A model generated the notes under the pieces. It ran no database searches. It saw only the letters and a program-made list of their open reading frames with translations, and was not told the origin of the DNA. The position numbers and the translations under genes are program-made. From NCBI RefSeq assembly GCF_019977655.1, contig NZ_AP024849.1, positions 4,683,001 to 4,747,000 of the forward strand: a DNA stretch of 64,000 nt, written 5' to 3'. Source of the DNA: Clostridium gelidum. GTDB taxonomy: Bacteria; Bacillota; Clostridia; Clostridiales; Clostridiaceae. Position 1 is the stretch's first letter, and every line of letters starts with the position of its first letter. This document shows, one piece after another, positions 25,051 through 32,861 of the stretch.

Positions 25051-25984
25051 TTTGTCCTCCAAAACGCTTAAATATTTCATTTGCTTCTTCAAATAATTCT
25101 TCAATAATTTCTTTACTTGTTTGTTCTTTATTAATAAGTCCTGCTATTTGTCCTGACATAAGAGTTCCATTCTCAACATCTCCATCTACAACGGCTTTTT
25201 TTAAGCCACCAATGCCCAGTTTCTCCATTTCTTCAGCACTTGCGCCTTCTTTTTCTAGCTTTAAATAAGCTCTTGAAAGCTTATTTCTGAGAGCTCTAAC
25301 GGGGTGCCCTGTTGGTCTTCCTGTAACTTCTGTATCTATATCATTAGCTTTTAATATTTTATCTTTATAATTCTGATGTATTGTACATTCTTTAGCTACT
25401 AAGAATCTTGTTCCAACTTGAATACCTTCAGCTCCTAACATAAATGATGCTGCTACTCCTCTACCATCACCAATACCACCAGCTGCTATAACAGGAATAC
25501 ATACTGCATCCACTACTTGTGGTACTAATGTCATTGTAGTTAATTGACCTATATGCCCGCCTGATTCCATTCCTTCTGCAATAATTGCATCAGCACCTGA
25601 TTTCTCCATTCTTTTAGCAAGTGCCACTGAAGCTACTACTGGAATAACTTTTATTCCATGTGCTTTCCACTTTTCCATATACTTTCCCGGGCTACCGGCA
25701 CCAGTTGTAACTACTGATACGCCTTCTTCACATACTAATTCAGCTATTTCACTAGCATTTTCCGCCATTAACATTATATTTACACCGAATGGTTTATTTG
25801 TCATTTCCTTAGTTTTTTGTATTTGCTCCCTTACCCATTCTGTCGGTGCTGCACCAGTTATTATTCCAAGTCCACCAGCCTCACTTACCGCTGAAGCTAG
25901 AGAAGCATCTGCAATTCTTGCCATAGCCCCTTGGAATATAGGGTGTTTTATTTCTAATAGTTCACATACTCTATTTTTTCCCAC
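25043..25984 (-). CDS. fabK: Enoyl-ACP reductase II (FMN-dependent)
   Basis: A protein of about 313 residues with the TIM-barrel fold of nitronate monooxygenases. It reduces enoyl-ACP with NAD(P)H and FMN and replaces FabI, to which it is unrelated. Family segments: IKHPIFQGAMARIADASLA, AEGMESGGHIG, VIAAGGIGDGRG and LGAEGIQVGTRFL. No ATG start fits: GTG 25984 (8 bases after AGGAGG) or TTG 25987 are the candidates, and GTG has the better spacing. It lies in the position usual for clostridial fab operons, between acpP and fabD. Confidence 0.94.
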   Translation of the reverse strand: MGKNRVCELLEIKHPIFQGAMARIADASLASAVSEAGGLGIITGAAPTEWVREQIQKTKEMTNKPFGVNIMLMAENASEIAELVCEEGVSVVTTGAGSPGKYMEKWKAHGIKVIPVVASVALAKRMEKSGADAIIAEGMESGGHIGQLTTMTLVPQVVDAVCIPVIAAGGIGDGRGVAASFMLGAEGIQVGTRFLVAKECTIHQNYKDKILKANDIDTEVTGRPTGHPVRALRNKLSRAYLKLEKEGASAEEMEKLGIGGLKKAVVDGDVENGTLMSGQIAGLINKEQTSKEIIEELFEEANEIFKRFGGQNE

Positions 25985-26183
25985 CAAAAAATCCTCCTAC
26001 TATTATCAAATTATTAAATACTAACTACTATTATTTCTGAAAATATAATACCGAAAAAATTTTATTTTATTTATTGTAGGTAAAATAACCTACTCTGCTA
26101 ATTAATTTTACTATTATTACATTTAATTAGCAATTACATGACTAAAAAATTAAAAATAAGTTCATATCTTATAAAATTGTTAT

Positions 26184-26411
26184 CTATTTATCTATATTTA
26201 TTTTTTCTACATAATCTACTGCATCTTTTATAGTTTTTAATCCTTCAACGTCCTCTATTTGTATATTATATTTCTCTTCAAGTTCAATAACTATTTGAAA
26301 TAAATCCAAAGAATCAGCACCTAATGATTCAAATGTTGTTTCTAATTTTACTTCAGCCTCTTCAACTCTCAGTTGTTCACATATAACCCCCTTGATTTCT
26401 TCAAATAACAT
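26184..26411 (-). CDS. acpP: Acyl carrier protein
   Basis: A 75-residue acidic four-helix carrier. Ser34 in LGADSLDLFQ accepts the 4'-phosphopantetheine group, and the helix IVIELEEKYNIQIED follows as in other ACPs. ATG 26411 is chosen because GGGGGAT lies eight bases upstream; the frame begins five codons earlier at TTG. About 200 AT-rich bases separate it from fabK, with a small palindrome (GTAGGT/ACCTAC, near 26077) but no recognised gene or promoter. Confidence 0.95.
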   Translation of the reverse strand: MLFEEIKGVICEQLRVEEAEVKLETTFESLGADSLDLFQIVIELEEKYNIQIEDVEGLKTIKDAVDYVEKINIDK

Positions 26412-26574
26412 AATCTTATCCCCCAATAACCCTTTATTTTTTTATTTATAAATATAAATTGGATATTCTAAAAACGAAACTTAAATCATTAATTTTGATC
26501 GAGTAAGTTTGAATACCCAAATGTTTTTTTAAGATGTTAACTCCGTTTGTCATTAACTAAGTTTGAAATATCAC

Positions 26575-27546
26575 TTACCACTCTATTACTGAAGCTGCAT
26601 AAGTTAACCCGCCACCAAATGCTACTAAAATAAGTTTATCTCCTTTATTTAATAAGCCTTTTTCATACATTTCATTTAAAGCTATAGGCACTGTTGCTGA
26701 TGATGTATTTGCAACTTTATCTAGATTTAAATAAAATTTATCTTCATTTAATTTTAATTTTTCAGCTGCTAATTTTATAATTCTATAATTTGCTTGATGA
26801 GGAACTATATATTTAATCTCATCTAATGAAATATTAGTATCTTTTAGCACTTCAGTAACAGCCTCTGCTATTGCTGGTACTGCGAATCTAAGTATTTCTC
26901 TACCATTCATTTTTATATATTTATCTTGTAATATTTTTTCTTTAGAAAAAGGAGTATCAATGTCTGCACCACCTATAGTCAGTGCATTTCCTTTCTTTCC
27001 ATCTGCTCTTAAATATGATTTAATAATACCTTTTGTTTTACTTTGCTTAAGTACAGCTGCTCCAGCACCATCACCAAACAAAATGCAGGTTGATCTATCT
27101 GTCCAATCTGTTACCTTTGAAAGAACTTCTGCACCAATTATTAATGCATTTTTATACTTCATAGACTGCATCAATCCATTTGCTATTTCTAAAGCATATA
27201 CAAATCCTGAGCATGCAACACTTATATCAAAACAAGCCGCATTATCTGCATTTAAATTACTTTGAACTATACATGCAACTGATGGTATAAACATATCAGG
27301 GCTAATAGTTGCAACTATTATAAGATCTAAATCTTCTGGATTAACTCCTGCTCTTTCAAGAGCAATTTTAGCTGCTTTTGTAGCTATATCAGATGTATTT
27401 TCACCTTCTGAAATTCTTCTTTCACTAACGCCTGTCCTTTGAACTATCCATTCATCATTAGTTTCAACGAACTCACTTATTTTATCATTTGTAACTACTA
27501 ATGGTGGTAAATATGCACCAATTGCAGAAATCTCAACATTACTCAT
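26575..27546 (-). CDS. fabH: 3-oxoacyl-ACP synthase III
   Basis: A 323-residue initiating condensing enzyme that joins an acyl-CoA primer to malonyl-ACP. The catalytic Cys112 is in DISVACSGFVYAL, His in IVPHQANYRII and Asn in KVANTSSATVPIAL. The N-terminus (ISAIGAYLPPLVVTND) is typical. It follows fabT by 14 bp, so the two are translated from one transcript. Confidence 0.96.
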   Translation of the reverse strand: MSNVEISAIGAYLPPLVVTNDKISEFVETNDEWIVQRTGVSERRISEGENTSDIATKAAKIALERAGVNPEDLDLIIVATISPDMFIPSVACIVQSNLNADNAACFDISVACSGFVYALEIANGLMQSMKYKNALIIGAEVLSKVTDWTDRSTCILFGDGAGAAVLKQSKTKGIIKSYLRADGKKGNALTIGGADIDTPFSKEKILQDKYIKMNGREILRFAVPAIAEAVTEVLKDTNISLDEIKYIVPHQANYRIIKLAAEKLKLNEDKFYLNLDKVANTSSATVPIALNEMYEKGLLNKGDKLILVAFGGGLTYAASVIEW

Positions 27547-27560
27547 AGTATTCTCCTTTA

Positions 27561-28010
27561 TTATTGTAATTTATATTTTTCTTTAAAAAAGTCGTTAATT
27601 TTATTTAAAGAGGAAATCAAAATTTCTTCCTCATCTAAACTGAATCCTTCTATTGCATTATTTATCATTTCTCCATGAAACTTTTGATGAAGTCTAAAAG
27701 CTAATTTGCCTCTTTTAGTTAGCTTAACCAAGACAACCCTTCTATCTTCTTCTATTCTTTTTCTTTCTACATAGCCTTTATTTATTAATTTATTAATAGC
27801 AGTTGTTAATGTACTTACAGTAATCTTTAAGATTTGAGCTACCTCTGACATTGTTCTTTCACTGTACATTCCAATAGCTTCTATTGTATGTACTTCCGTT
27901 ATTGAAATATCTGAAAGTACACCATTTTTCAAACTTTGTTCTTCAATTTGTAAGACATCATTAAATAACTGTACCAAAAGTTCATTAATCATTAATGTTG
28001 TTTTATCCAT
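27561..28010 (-). CDS. fabT: MarR-family repressor of fatty-acid synthesis (FabT-like)
   Basis: A 149-residue winged-helix MarR protein: AQILKITVSTLTTAINKLINKGYVERKR is the recognition helix and wing region, with helices for dimerisation at both ends. Being first in a fab operon is the hallmark of FabT, which in streptococci binds DNA together with long-chain acyl-ACP and represses the operon. The promoter carries a TTTGATAATCAAA palindrome of the FabT-box type (28279-28300), so autoregulation and control of the whole fab-acc operon are likely. Function is inferred from position, family and operator. Confidence 0.88.
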   Translation of the reverse strand: MDKTTLMINELLVQLFNDVLQIEEQSLKNGVLSDISITEVHTIEAIGMYSERTMSEVAQILKITVSTLTTAINKLINKGYVERKRIEEDRRVVLVKLTKRGKLAFRLHQKFHGEMINNAIEGFSLDEEEILISSLNKINDFFKEKYKLQ

Positions 28011-28278
28011 TTATCCGCACTCTCCAGTTTGGCCTTTAAAAAAATATTTTTCCAAATATGAAACTTATATTTTATATTTAACAAAATTGTACACTTGCGC
28101 CATAGAAAATGTATGCTTGATTGACAAAAAATCTATAAGTAAATTTACAATTTTAATCTTATACAAAATAGACCACATACTATAGTTACTTATCTTTTGA
28201 ATATGCCTTATTTTTTCAAACAATAATAATAAGATGACTATTTCATCTATAAAATACTTACAATTAAAAAGTTTTAAT
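28011..28278 (-). other. Long leader of the fab operon
   Basis: About 270 bases between the promoter and fabT with no convincing gene. It contains a short R1-type remnant (28160-28211). A 72-codon frame here is mostly repeat and AT-rich sequence, has no ribosome binding site, and is not called. Confidence 0.5.
28160..28211. repeat. Short R1-type remnant in the fabT leader
   Basis: It begins ACAAAATAGACCA then CATACT, as does the copy at 8824, and ends TCTTTTGAATATGCCTTA, an R1 terminus. It would lie in the 5' untranslated RNA of the fab operon. Confidence 0.5.
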
Positions 28279-28328
28279 ATCAAATAGTTTGATAATCAAA
28301 ATATACTATACTGAAAATACATTGTCAA
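28279..28328 (-). promoter_or_regulatory. fab operon promoter with FabT-like operator
   Basis: On the minus strand TTGACA (complement of 28323-28328) and TATATT (complement of 28300-28305) are 17 bp apart, a near-consensus promoter. Immediately downstream and touching the -10 box are two overlapping palindromes: TTTGATAATCAAA (28288-28300) and TATCAAA-TAG-TTTGATA (28279-28295). These match the TTTGATTATCAAA core of known FabT boxes and would block RNA polymerase when occupied. Confidence 0.72.
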
Positions 28329-28381
28329 ATATTTTTCAAAATTTTCCAGTTGCTAGTACACTTTTATTTTCAAATTCTATA

Positions 28382-28390
28382 TGCTATAAT
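28382..28390 (+). promoter_or_regulatory. Extended -10 promoter of the GerMN-like lipoprotein gene
   Basis: TGCTATAAT is an extended -10 box, 52 bases upstream of ATG 28443. No strong -35 hexamer is needed for this class. AGGAGG precedes the start codon. Confidence 0.5.
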
Positions 28391-28442
28391 TAGTTAAGAT
28401 TATTTATAGAATTAATCCCTAAATATAGGAGGTATACATATT

Positions 28443-29033
28443 ATGACTAAAAAATTAATTTTAGCTACAGTTTTGATGTTAAGTATTACGATGGTTTCTT
28501 GTACTACAACACCTAATAATAATACTAGCTCTACTACTACTACTGTAGAAGAAAATAAAGACAGCGATAGCTCTTCTAAAACAGCAAATGATAAGCCTAA
28601 AGAAGAAGCAAAGGTAAATAAGATAAAACTTTCTATCTATACTATAGATGATAATTCTTTAGAGCCAAATGAATCTAGTACCATTGAAGTAAATGAAAAT
28701 TTAAGTTTAGAAGATAAATTGAAAGAATTATCAAAAACAGTGTCTGAAAAGAAATTTGATAAATTAACTATTGATGTTAAATCTATAGATACAGTGGATG
28801 GAAAAAAAGTTGCTACTATAAATTTAGCTGATTCTGGCGCCAATAAATGGACCCAAAAATTTCAAGGTTCAACTGGTGGTGCAGTAACATCAAATACTTT
28901 AATTGAAAATTTCCTTCAAACTAATAACAAATCTAAAGGTGAATGGATTGATGGTGTAAAATTCTTATATAACAATAAAGCAATAGAGTATGAACATGTA
29001 TCAGATTTATCTACCATTCAATATAGAAATTAA
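28443..29033 (+). CDS. GerMN-domain-like lipoprotein
   Basis: A 196-residue secreted lipoprotein. The signal peptide ends in a lipobox-like MVSC (Cys20), then a Thr/Ser/Asn-rich and acidic linker runs to about residue 60. The C-terminal domain (IKLSIYTIDDN, KKVATINLADSG, GGAVTSNTLIENFLQ, VKFLYNNKAI) resembles the GerMN fold found in spore-germination protein GerM and in LpqB-type lipoproteins. A germination or envelope role is possible but not shown. It is monocistronic with its own promoter and terminator and diverges from the fab operon. Confidence 0.75.
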   Translation: MTKKLILATVLMLSITMVSCTTTPNNNTSSTTTTVEENKDSDSSSKTANDKPKEEAKVNKIKLSIYTIDDNSLEPNESSTIEVNENLSLEDKLKELSKTVSEKKFDKLTIDVKSIDTVDGKKVATINLADSGANKWTQKFQGSTGGAVTSNTLIENFLQTNNKSKGEWIDGVKFLYNNKAIEYEHVSDLSTIQYRN

Positions 29034-29047
29034 AATAATATAAATTT

Positions 29048-29090
29048 AAAGAAACTAAGCTTTAAACAAATAAAGTTTAGTTTCTTTTTT
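29048..29090 (+). terminator. Terminator after the GerMN-like gene
   Basis: A 17-bp stem (29048-29064 with 29071-29087, one G-U), 6-base loop and a run of T. It lies between convergent genes and may serve both. Confidence 0.9.
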
Positions 29091-29117
29091 ATCAATTACA
29101 AAATTTATATTCTTCTT

Positions 29118-30044
29118 CTATTCTCCTATATAATTAAACTTTTTATATTCTTCAAATTCCCTTATTGGATTTAATTCTTTATCTTTTTTCATATAATCCA
29201 AAAATAAGTCATCCAATTGTATGCTTTTTTCTACATCTTTCAACGCCTTTAAGTTTTCTTTTATATTCACATAAAAACATGCTCTATTATAATATAAAAA
29301 TCCTTCTTCTTCGTTTTCCATTATTCCTTTACTAATTACTTCAATGGCCTTTTCAAAGTTTTCTTCTTCCCTATATATAACAGCTAAATTTAAAAAGCTA
29401 TATGGGTATTTAGGATTTTCAACTATTGATTGTTTATAGTATTCTTTACTTTCCTCTACGTTGTTTAGTTTATTTAATATAACACCTTTATTAAAAAGTA
29501 TCTTATAATGTTTAGGCGAAACTTCTAGGGCCTTATCTATACAATTCAATGCTTCTTCATTTCTATTTAATTCCTCTAAAATACAAGCTAAATTAGCATA
29601 TCCCCATAAGTCTTTAGGATTTATTTCAATTACTATTTTATAATTATAAATTGCTTTATCCGTTTCTCCCTGTTCATCATATAAATTAGCTAAGAAAAAA
29701 TATGCTTTATCATAATTAGGATTTTTTTCTATTGCCTTTTTATAATATGTCTTAGCTTTTTCTAAATCAGCACTTTTATCATATAATATAGCTAATCCAT
29801 AGTAAGCCATCGCCTCATCTTCATCTAGCTTTAAAACTTCACGATATTTTTCCTCAGCTTCACTAAAGAGTCCAATTTCATCATATATTAATGCCATATC
29901 CATTAATAGTTCTATATCATTTTTACCTGTATCAAGTGAATATGCCTTCTTATAAAATTTAAGAGCTTTTAATAAATTATTTTCCGTTCTTAAGTTTCTT
30001 GCCATATTTAAATAATTGATATATAAATAATTTTTATTTTCCAT
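29118..30044 (-). CDS. Tetratricopeptide repeat protein
   Basis: A protein of about 308 residues built almost wholly of TPR units of 34 residues, for example AMAYYGLAILYDKSADLEKA, DKAYFFLANLYDEQGETDKA and LWGYANLACILEELNRNEEA; roughly seven to eight repeats. It has no signal peptide or membrane segment, so it is a cytoplasmic scaffold for protein contacts. ATG 30044 is used; the frame opens five codons earlier at GTG 30059, and neither start has an ideal ribosome binding site. Partner and role are unknown. Confidence 0.8.
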   Translation of the reverse strand: MENKNYLYINYLNMARNLRTENNLLKALKFYKKAYSLDTGKNDIELLMDMALIYDEIGLFSEAEEKYREVLKLDEDEAMAYYGLAILYDKSADLEKAKTYYKKAIEKNPNYDKAYFFLANLYDEQGETDKAIYNYKIVIEINPKDLWGYANLACILEELNRNEEALNCIDKALEVSPKHYKILFNKGVILNKLNNVEESKEYYKQSIVENPKYPYSFLNLAVIYREEENFEKAIEVISKGIMENEEEGFLYYNRACFYVNIKENLKALKDVEKSIQLDDLFLDYMKKDKELNPIREFEEYKKFNYIGE

Positions 30045-30178
30045 AATACTACTAGGCACATCCCTTTATATAAATTTAATAATTTATTTCAAACCTATTT
30101 TATATGAAAATAAATCTATTCTATTATATCACCGTAAATACAATGGCAAAAGAGTATATTTTTAAAGTATTATTCTTT

Positions 30179-30328
30179 AGGAACATTCAAATAAATAACA
30201 AGTCATCATGCTAGTATATTTTGAGTCATATTTCGTCGGCATGTTAGTCTAATAGCCTGCTATGAGGCAAACATACCTCCTTGTCTAACTCAATCATCAT
30301 AAACTTGTTATTTTCTTTCACGTGCCTT
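30179..30328. repeat. R1 repeat, 150-bp variant
   Basis: The left end AGGAACATTCAAATAAATAA and the complement of the right end, AGGCACGTGAAAGAAAATAA, match R1 termini, each followed by CAAGT. The interior differs from the 200-bp copies. It lies in the 377-bp gap between the TPR gene and the decayed BlaR1-like copy; the rest of that gap holds only the terminator at 30358. Confidence 0.75.
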
Positions 30329-30357
30329 ATAAAAACTATTATTGATGGTTAATCATA

Positions 30358-30411
30358 AAAGGACTAGCATTTACTTAGTTTAATCAAAAACAATGAAAAT
30401 GCTAGTCCTTT
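30358..30411 (-). terminator. Terminator after the decayed BlaR1-like gene
   Basis: A perfect 15-bp stem (30358-30372 with 30397-30411) around ACTAGCATTT, with a T-run on the minus strand. The stem and even part of the loop (CTTAGTTTAATCAA) recur after the intact paralogue at 32789-32842, showing that the terminator was duplicated with the gene. Confidence 0.88.
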
Positions 30412-30436
30412 CTATTTATATTATTATTTGCTTTTT

Positions 30437-32000
30437 TTACTTTGTAAATACATCCATAATCATTTCAGTTTTGTAATGTCCATAATACCAGCTATTTGCA
30501 TACAATGAATCTCCAACCTTAGTTTCAACTCCATCCTTTGTTTTCCACAAACTAAATGAATCTCCATCACCTCTTACAAATAATATTTCATTATTTGATA
30601 AATATGTTGGCATGAAGTCAAAATATTTTCCATTGGTGATTTGTGTTATTTTTTGAGTTTCTGCATTTACTTCATAAATATTATGAGGTTCACTTTTCCA
30701 TTCTTTTAGTGGATATGATTTTTCGTTTGCGTATAATTGTAATCCCGCTGAATATAAAATATTTTTCCCATCCTTAGAATAGCTAGGTGTCATTGAAACT
30801 TGATTTTCAGGAAGTAAATTAGTAAATGTATTATTCTCTGTATTTAAAATTCCTAAAGTCTTATTTGAAAACATATCTCTGTAAATCCCTGAATTCAATG
30901 CAACAAGATTGCTATTTACAGGATTTTGTGAAATATTATCTTTATATGCTAATGCATAAGCACTATCATTATTAAATTCTATAAACTTATTGTTTGAAAT
31001 ATCATATACTGTATATTCTGTAATATCTGCTGACATTGAACCTGCCTTAGGTTTGTTCCATATATAAATATATTTATCATCATTTGATATTTTTGAAACA
31101 TTAGGAGTTGATCCAAGTGATTCAAACATTTGAGCATTTGTCTCTTTTCCCTCAAAATCCTCATCAGTTCCTGTTTTTCCTTCTAAAATAAGTTTTTCTG
31201 TTTTATTATCTAAGTCATAGCTAATTATACCAAGAGCTTTTGAATTTAAATTTTTCCCTTCAGTATATTCAAATTCCTTATTAGCATATATCTTAGTTTT
31301 ACTATCACACTTAATATTATAATATTTATATTCATTATTAATAATATCTGTTGATTTCTTTGTACTTGTGTTATACATTGACATTCCTGTATTTTTTGTA
31401 GAATAAATCAACTCATTTTTAGCATCCCAGTCATATGACTCTGTATCTTTTGCAACTTCCACTTTTTCATTTGTCTTAATATTGCAAACATATAAAACAT
31501 CTCTTTTAGTATATGCAACATATAAACCATCTCTAGATATTATAGGTAACTTAATTTCTGCTACTCCTTCATCAAGCTTAACTGGTTTATTTTCTTTAAG
31601 GTCAGACATATATAAGCCATCATTTGATACAAATACAGCAAATTCATCTGGCTTTATAGTAGAGTTAGATGTAATAGTATTGGTTGCAAATACACCTGTA
31701 GATGCCAACACTATAGTCGCCATAAGCGATATACCAAACATTAATTTTCTTGATTTTTTAAAATATACTATGCTTTTCAATTTTGTTTCAAACTCCCTTC
31801 TATTTTTACAAGCTTATATTCTTATTACTAACGAACTGTTTTGCGAATACTCTATTAATTCTAAAATTGTTTCTCCATAATATTTTCTCTTTGATTTGTT
31901 TAAATTTTTTACTAACTGTTCATCTAATGATAATTCGCAGGTTACATTAATCTTATTTCTAATAATATACTCAATAGGATTAAACCAATTTACTGCGTTT
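30437..32000 (-). pseudogene. 5'-truncated, stop-interrupted copy of the BlaR1-like sensor
   Basis: The open part (30437-31780, 447 codons) matches residues from about 315 to the end of the intact paralogue at 32862, including the VFAxNxITSNS segment, SNDGLYMS and the ITQITNGKYFDFMP repeats. Its only in-frame start for the full length is a TTG that corresponds to an internal Leu. Homology continues upstream in the same frame (NWFNPIEYIIRNKINVTCEL) to about 32000, interrupted by a TAA at 31814-31816, and then stops abruptly before the metalloprotease motif. It is therefore a remnant of a duplication. A shorter product starting at an internal Met before the hydrophobic segment could in principle still be made as an exported propeller-like protein. 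Confidence 0.8.
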
Positions 32001-32009
32001 ACTTTATAC

Positions 32010-32623
32010 TTATTTTTTTTGATAAGCTGTTCTCAATAGTTGACTTCCCATAATTAATTGATTTAAAGTATTATTATTGTTGTTTAAATTATTAGTATAA
32101 TGAAAATCACATGTATTATTAATTGAATTTTTCTCTTTTAATAATGTTATTAGTTTGTTCGATGATATTTTTGATGAATATGACGATTCTTCTTTTTCAT
32201 CCCAACCTGGAATACCATAAAGCTTACCAGTATATGTTGTATTTCCATCATTATCAATTGTTAATGAAATCTCCCCTCCACCTACTCTTGCCTCTTTAAT
32301 CATCCATGACAAGGTTCCATTCTCAGAAAGGTAATCATCAAATATAGCATCCATCTTTTTATATTAGGATCCTTAGCCATATTTTCATAAACCTTAGGTG
32401 ACACAGTTAATTTAACTTTGGGTGAACCAAAAGTTATCTTTTGAAGTCTATTTTCTATATCTTCTCTTATATTTCTTGCAGCACTACTTTCTTGTGTATA
32501 ACCTGCCTCACTCAAATAATTTTCAAATGCAACTAAGCTATTGTCTTGATTTACATTATTAGCTTTTTTTTCATTAAGAGCTACATTATTAGCTAATAAA
32601 TTCATAACTTGATTTAATTCCAT
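32010..32623 (-). pseudogene. Frameshifted hypothetical gene
   Basis: Two overlapping frames form one protein. The first starts at ATG 32623 (AAAGGTGTGGA upstream) with MELNQVMNLLANNVALNEKK and reads to SPKVYENMAKDPNIK. The second continues KMDAIFDDYLSENGTLSWMI to the stop at 32010. The switch is at the short A-run in ATAAAAAGATGG (about 32349-32360), where one base appears lost. The rebuilt protein would be about 205 residues with no membrane segment; it resembles small clostridial proteins of unknown function with an SPKVYEKMAxDP segment, a recollection I could not check. Mutation, sequencing error and programmed shift are all possible. Confidence 0.65.
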
Positions 32624-32788
32624 AAAACATTCCACACCTTTCACTGTGCATAAAACACAAGCTGTAATTATTCCCTTTATATTGTATATCGTCCATTTAT
32701 GGGATTGAATTATATATTTTTTAAAAAAATTCTATTTTGTTTATTTCTTTATTCAAACCAATTTATTCACTAATTCCAGTTACAAAAC

Positions 32789-32846
32789 AAGGACTAGTAT
32801 TTGCTTAGTTTAATCAATTAAACAATGTAAATGCTAGTCCTTTTCT
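32789..32846 (-). terminator. Terminator after the BlaR1-like gene
   Basis: A 14-bp stem (32789-32802 with 32829-32842, one G-U), with TTTT following on the minus strand after the stem. It is homologous to the hairpin at 30358-30411. Confidence 0.85.
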
Positions 32847-32861
32847 ATTTATTTAATTATT

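Noticed and set aside
28065..28283. 72-codon minus-strand frame between fabT and its promoter
   Set aside because: It has no ribosome binding site, includes an R1-type remnant and FabT-box sequence, and resembles no protein; it is leader sequence.
30437..31780. Intact 447-residue gene
   Set aside because: Its start is a TTG matching an internal Leu of the paralogue, and homologous coding sequence with a stop codon continues upstream; it is treated as a truncated copy.
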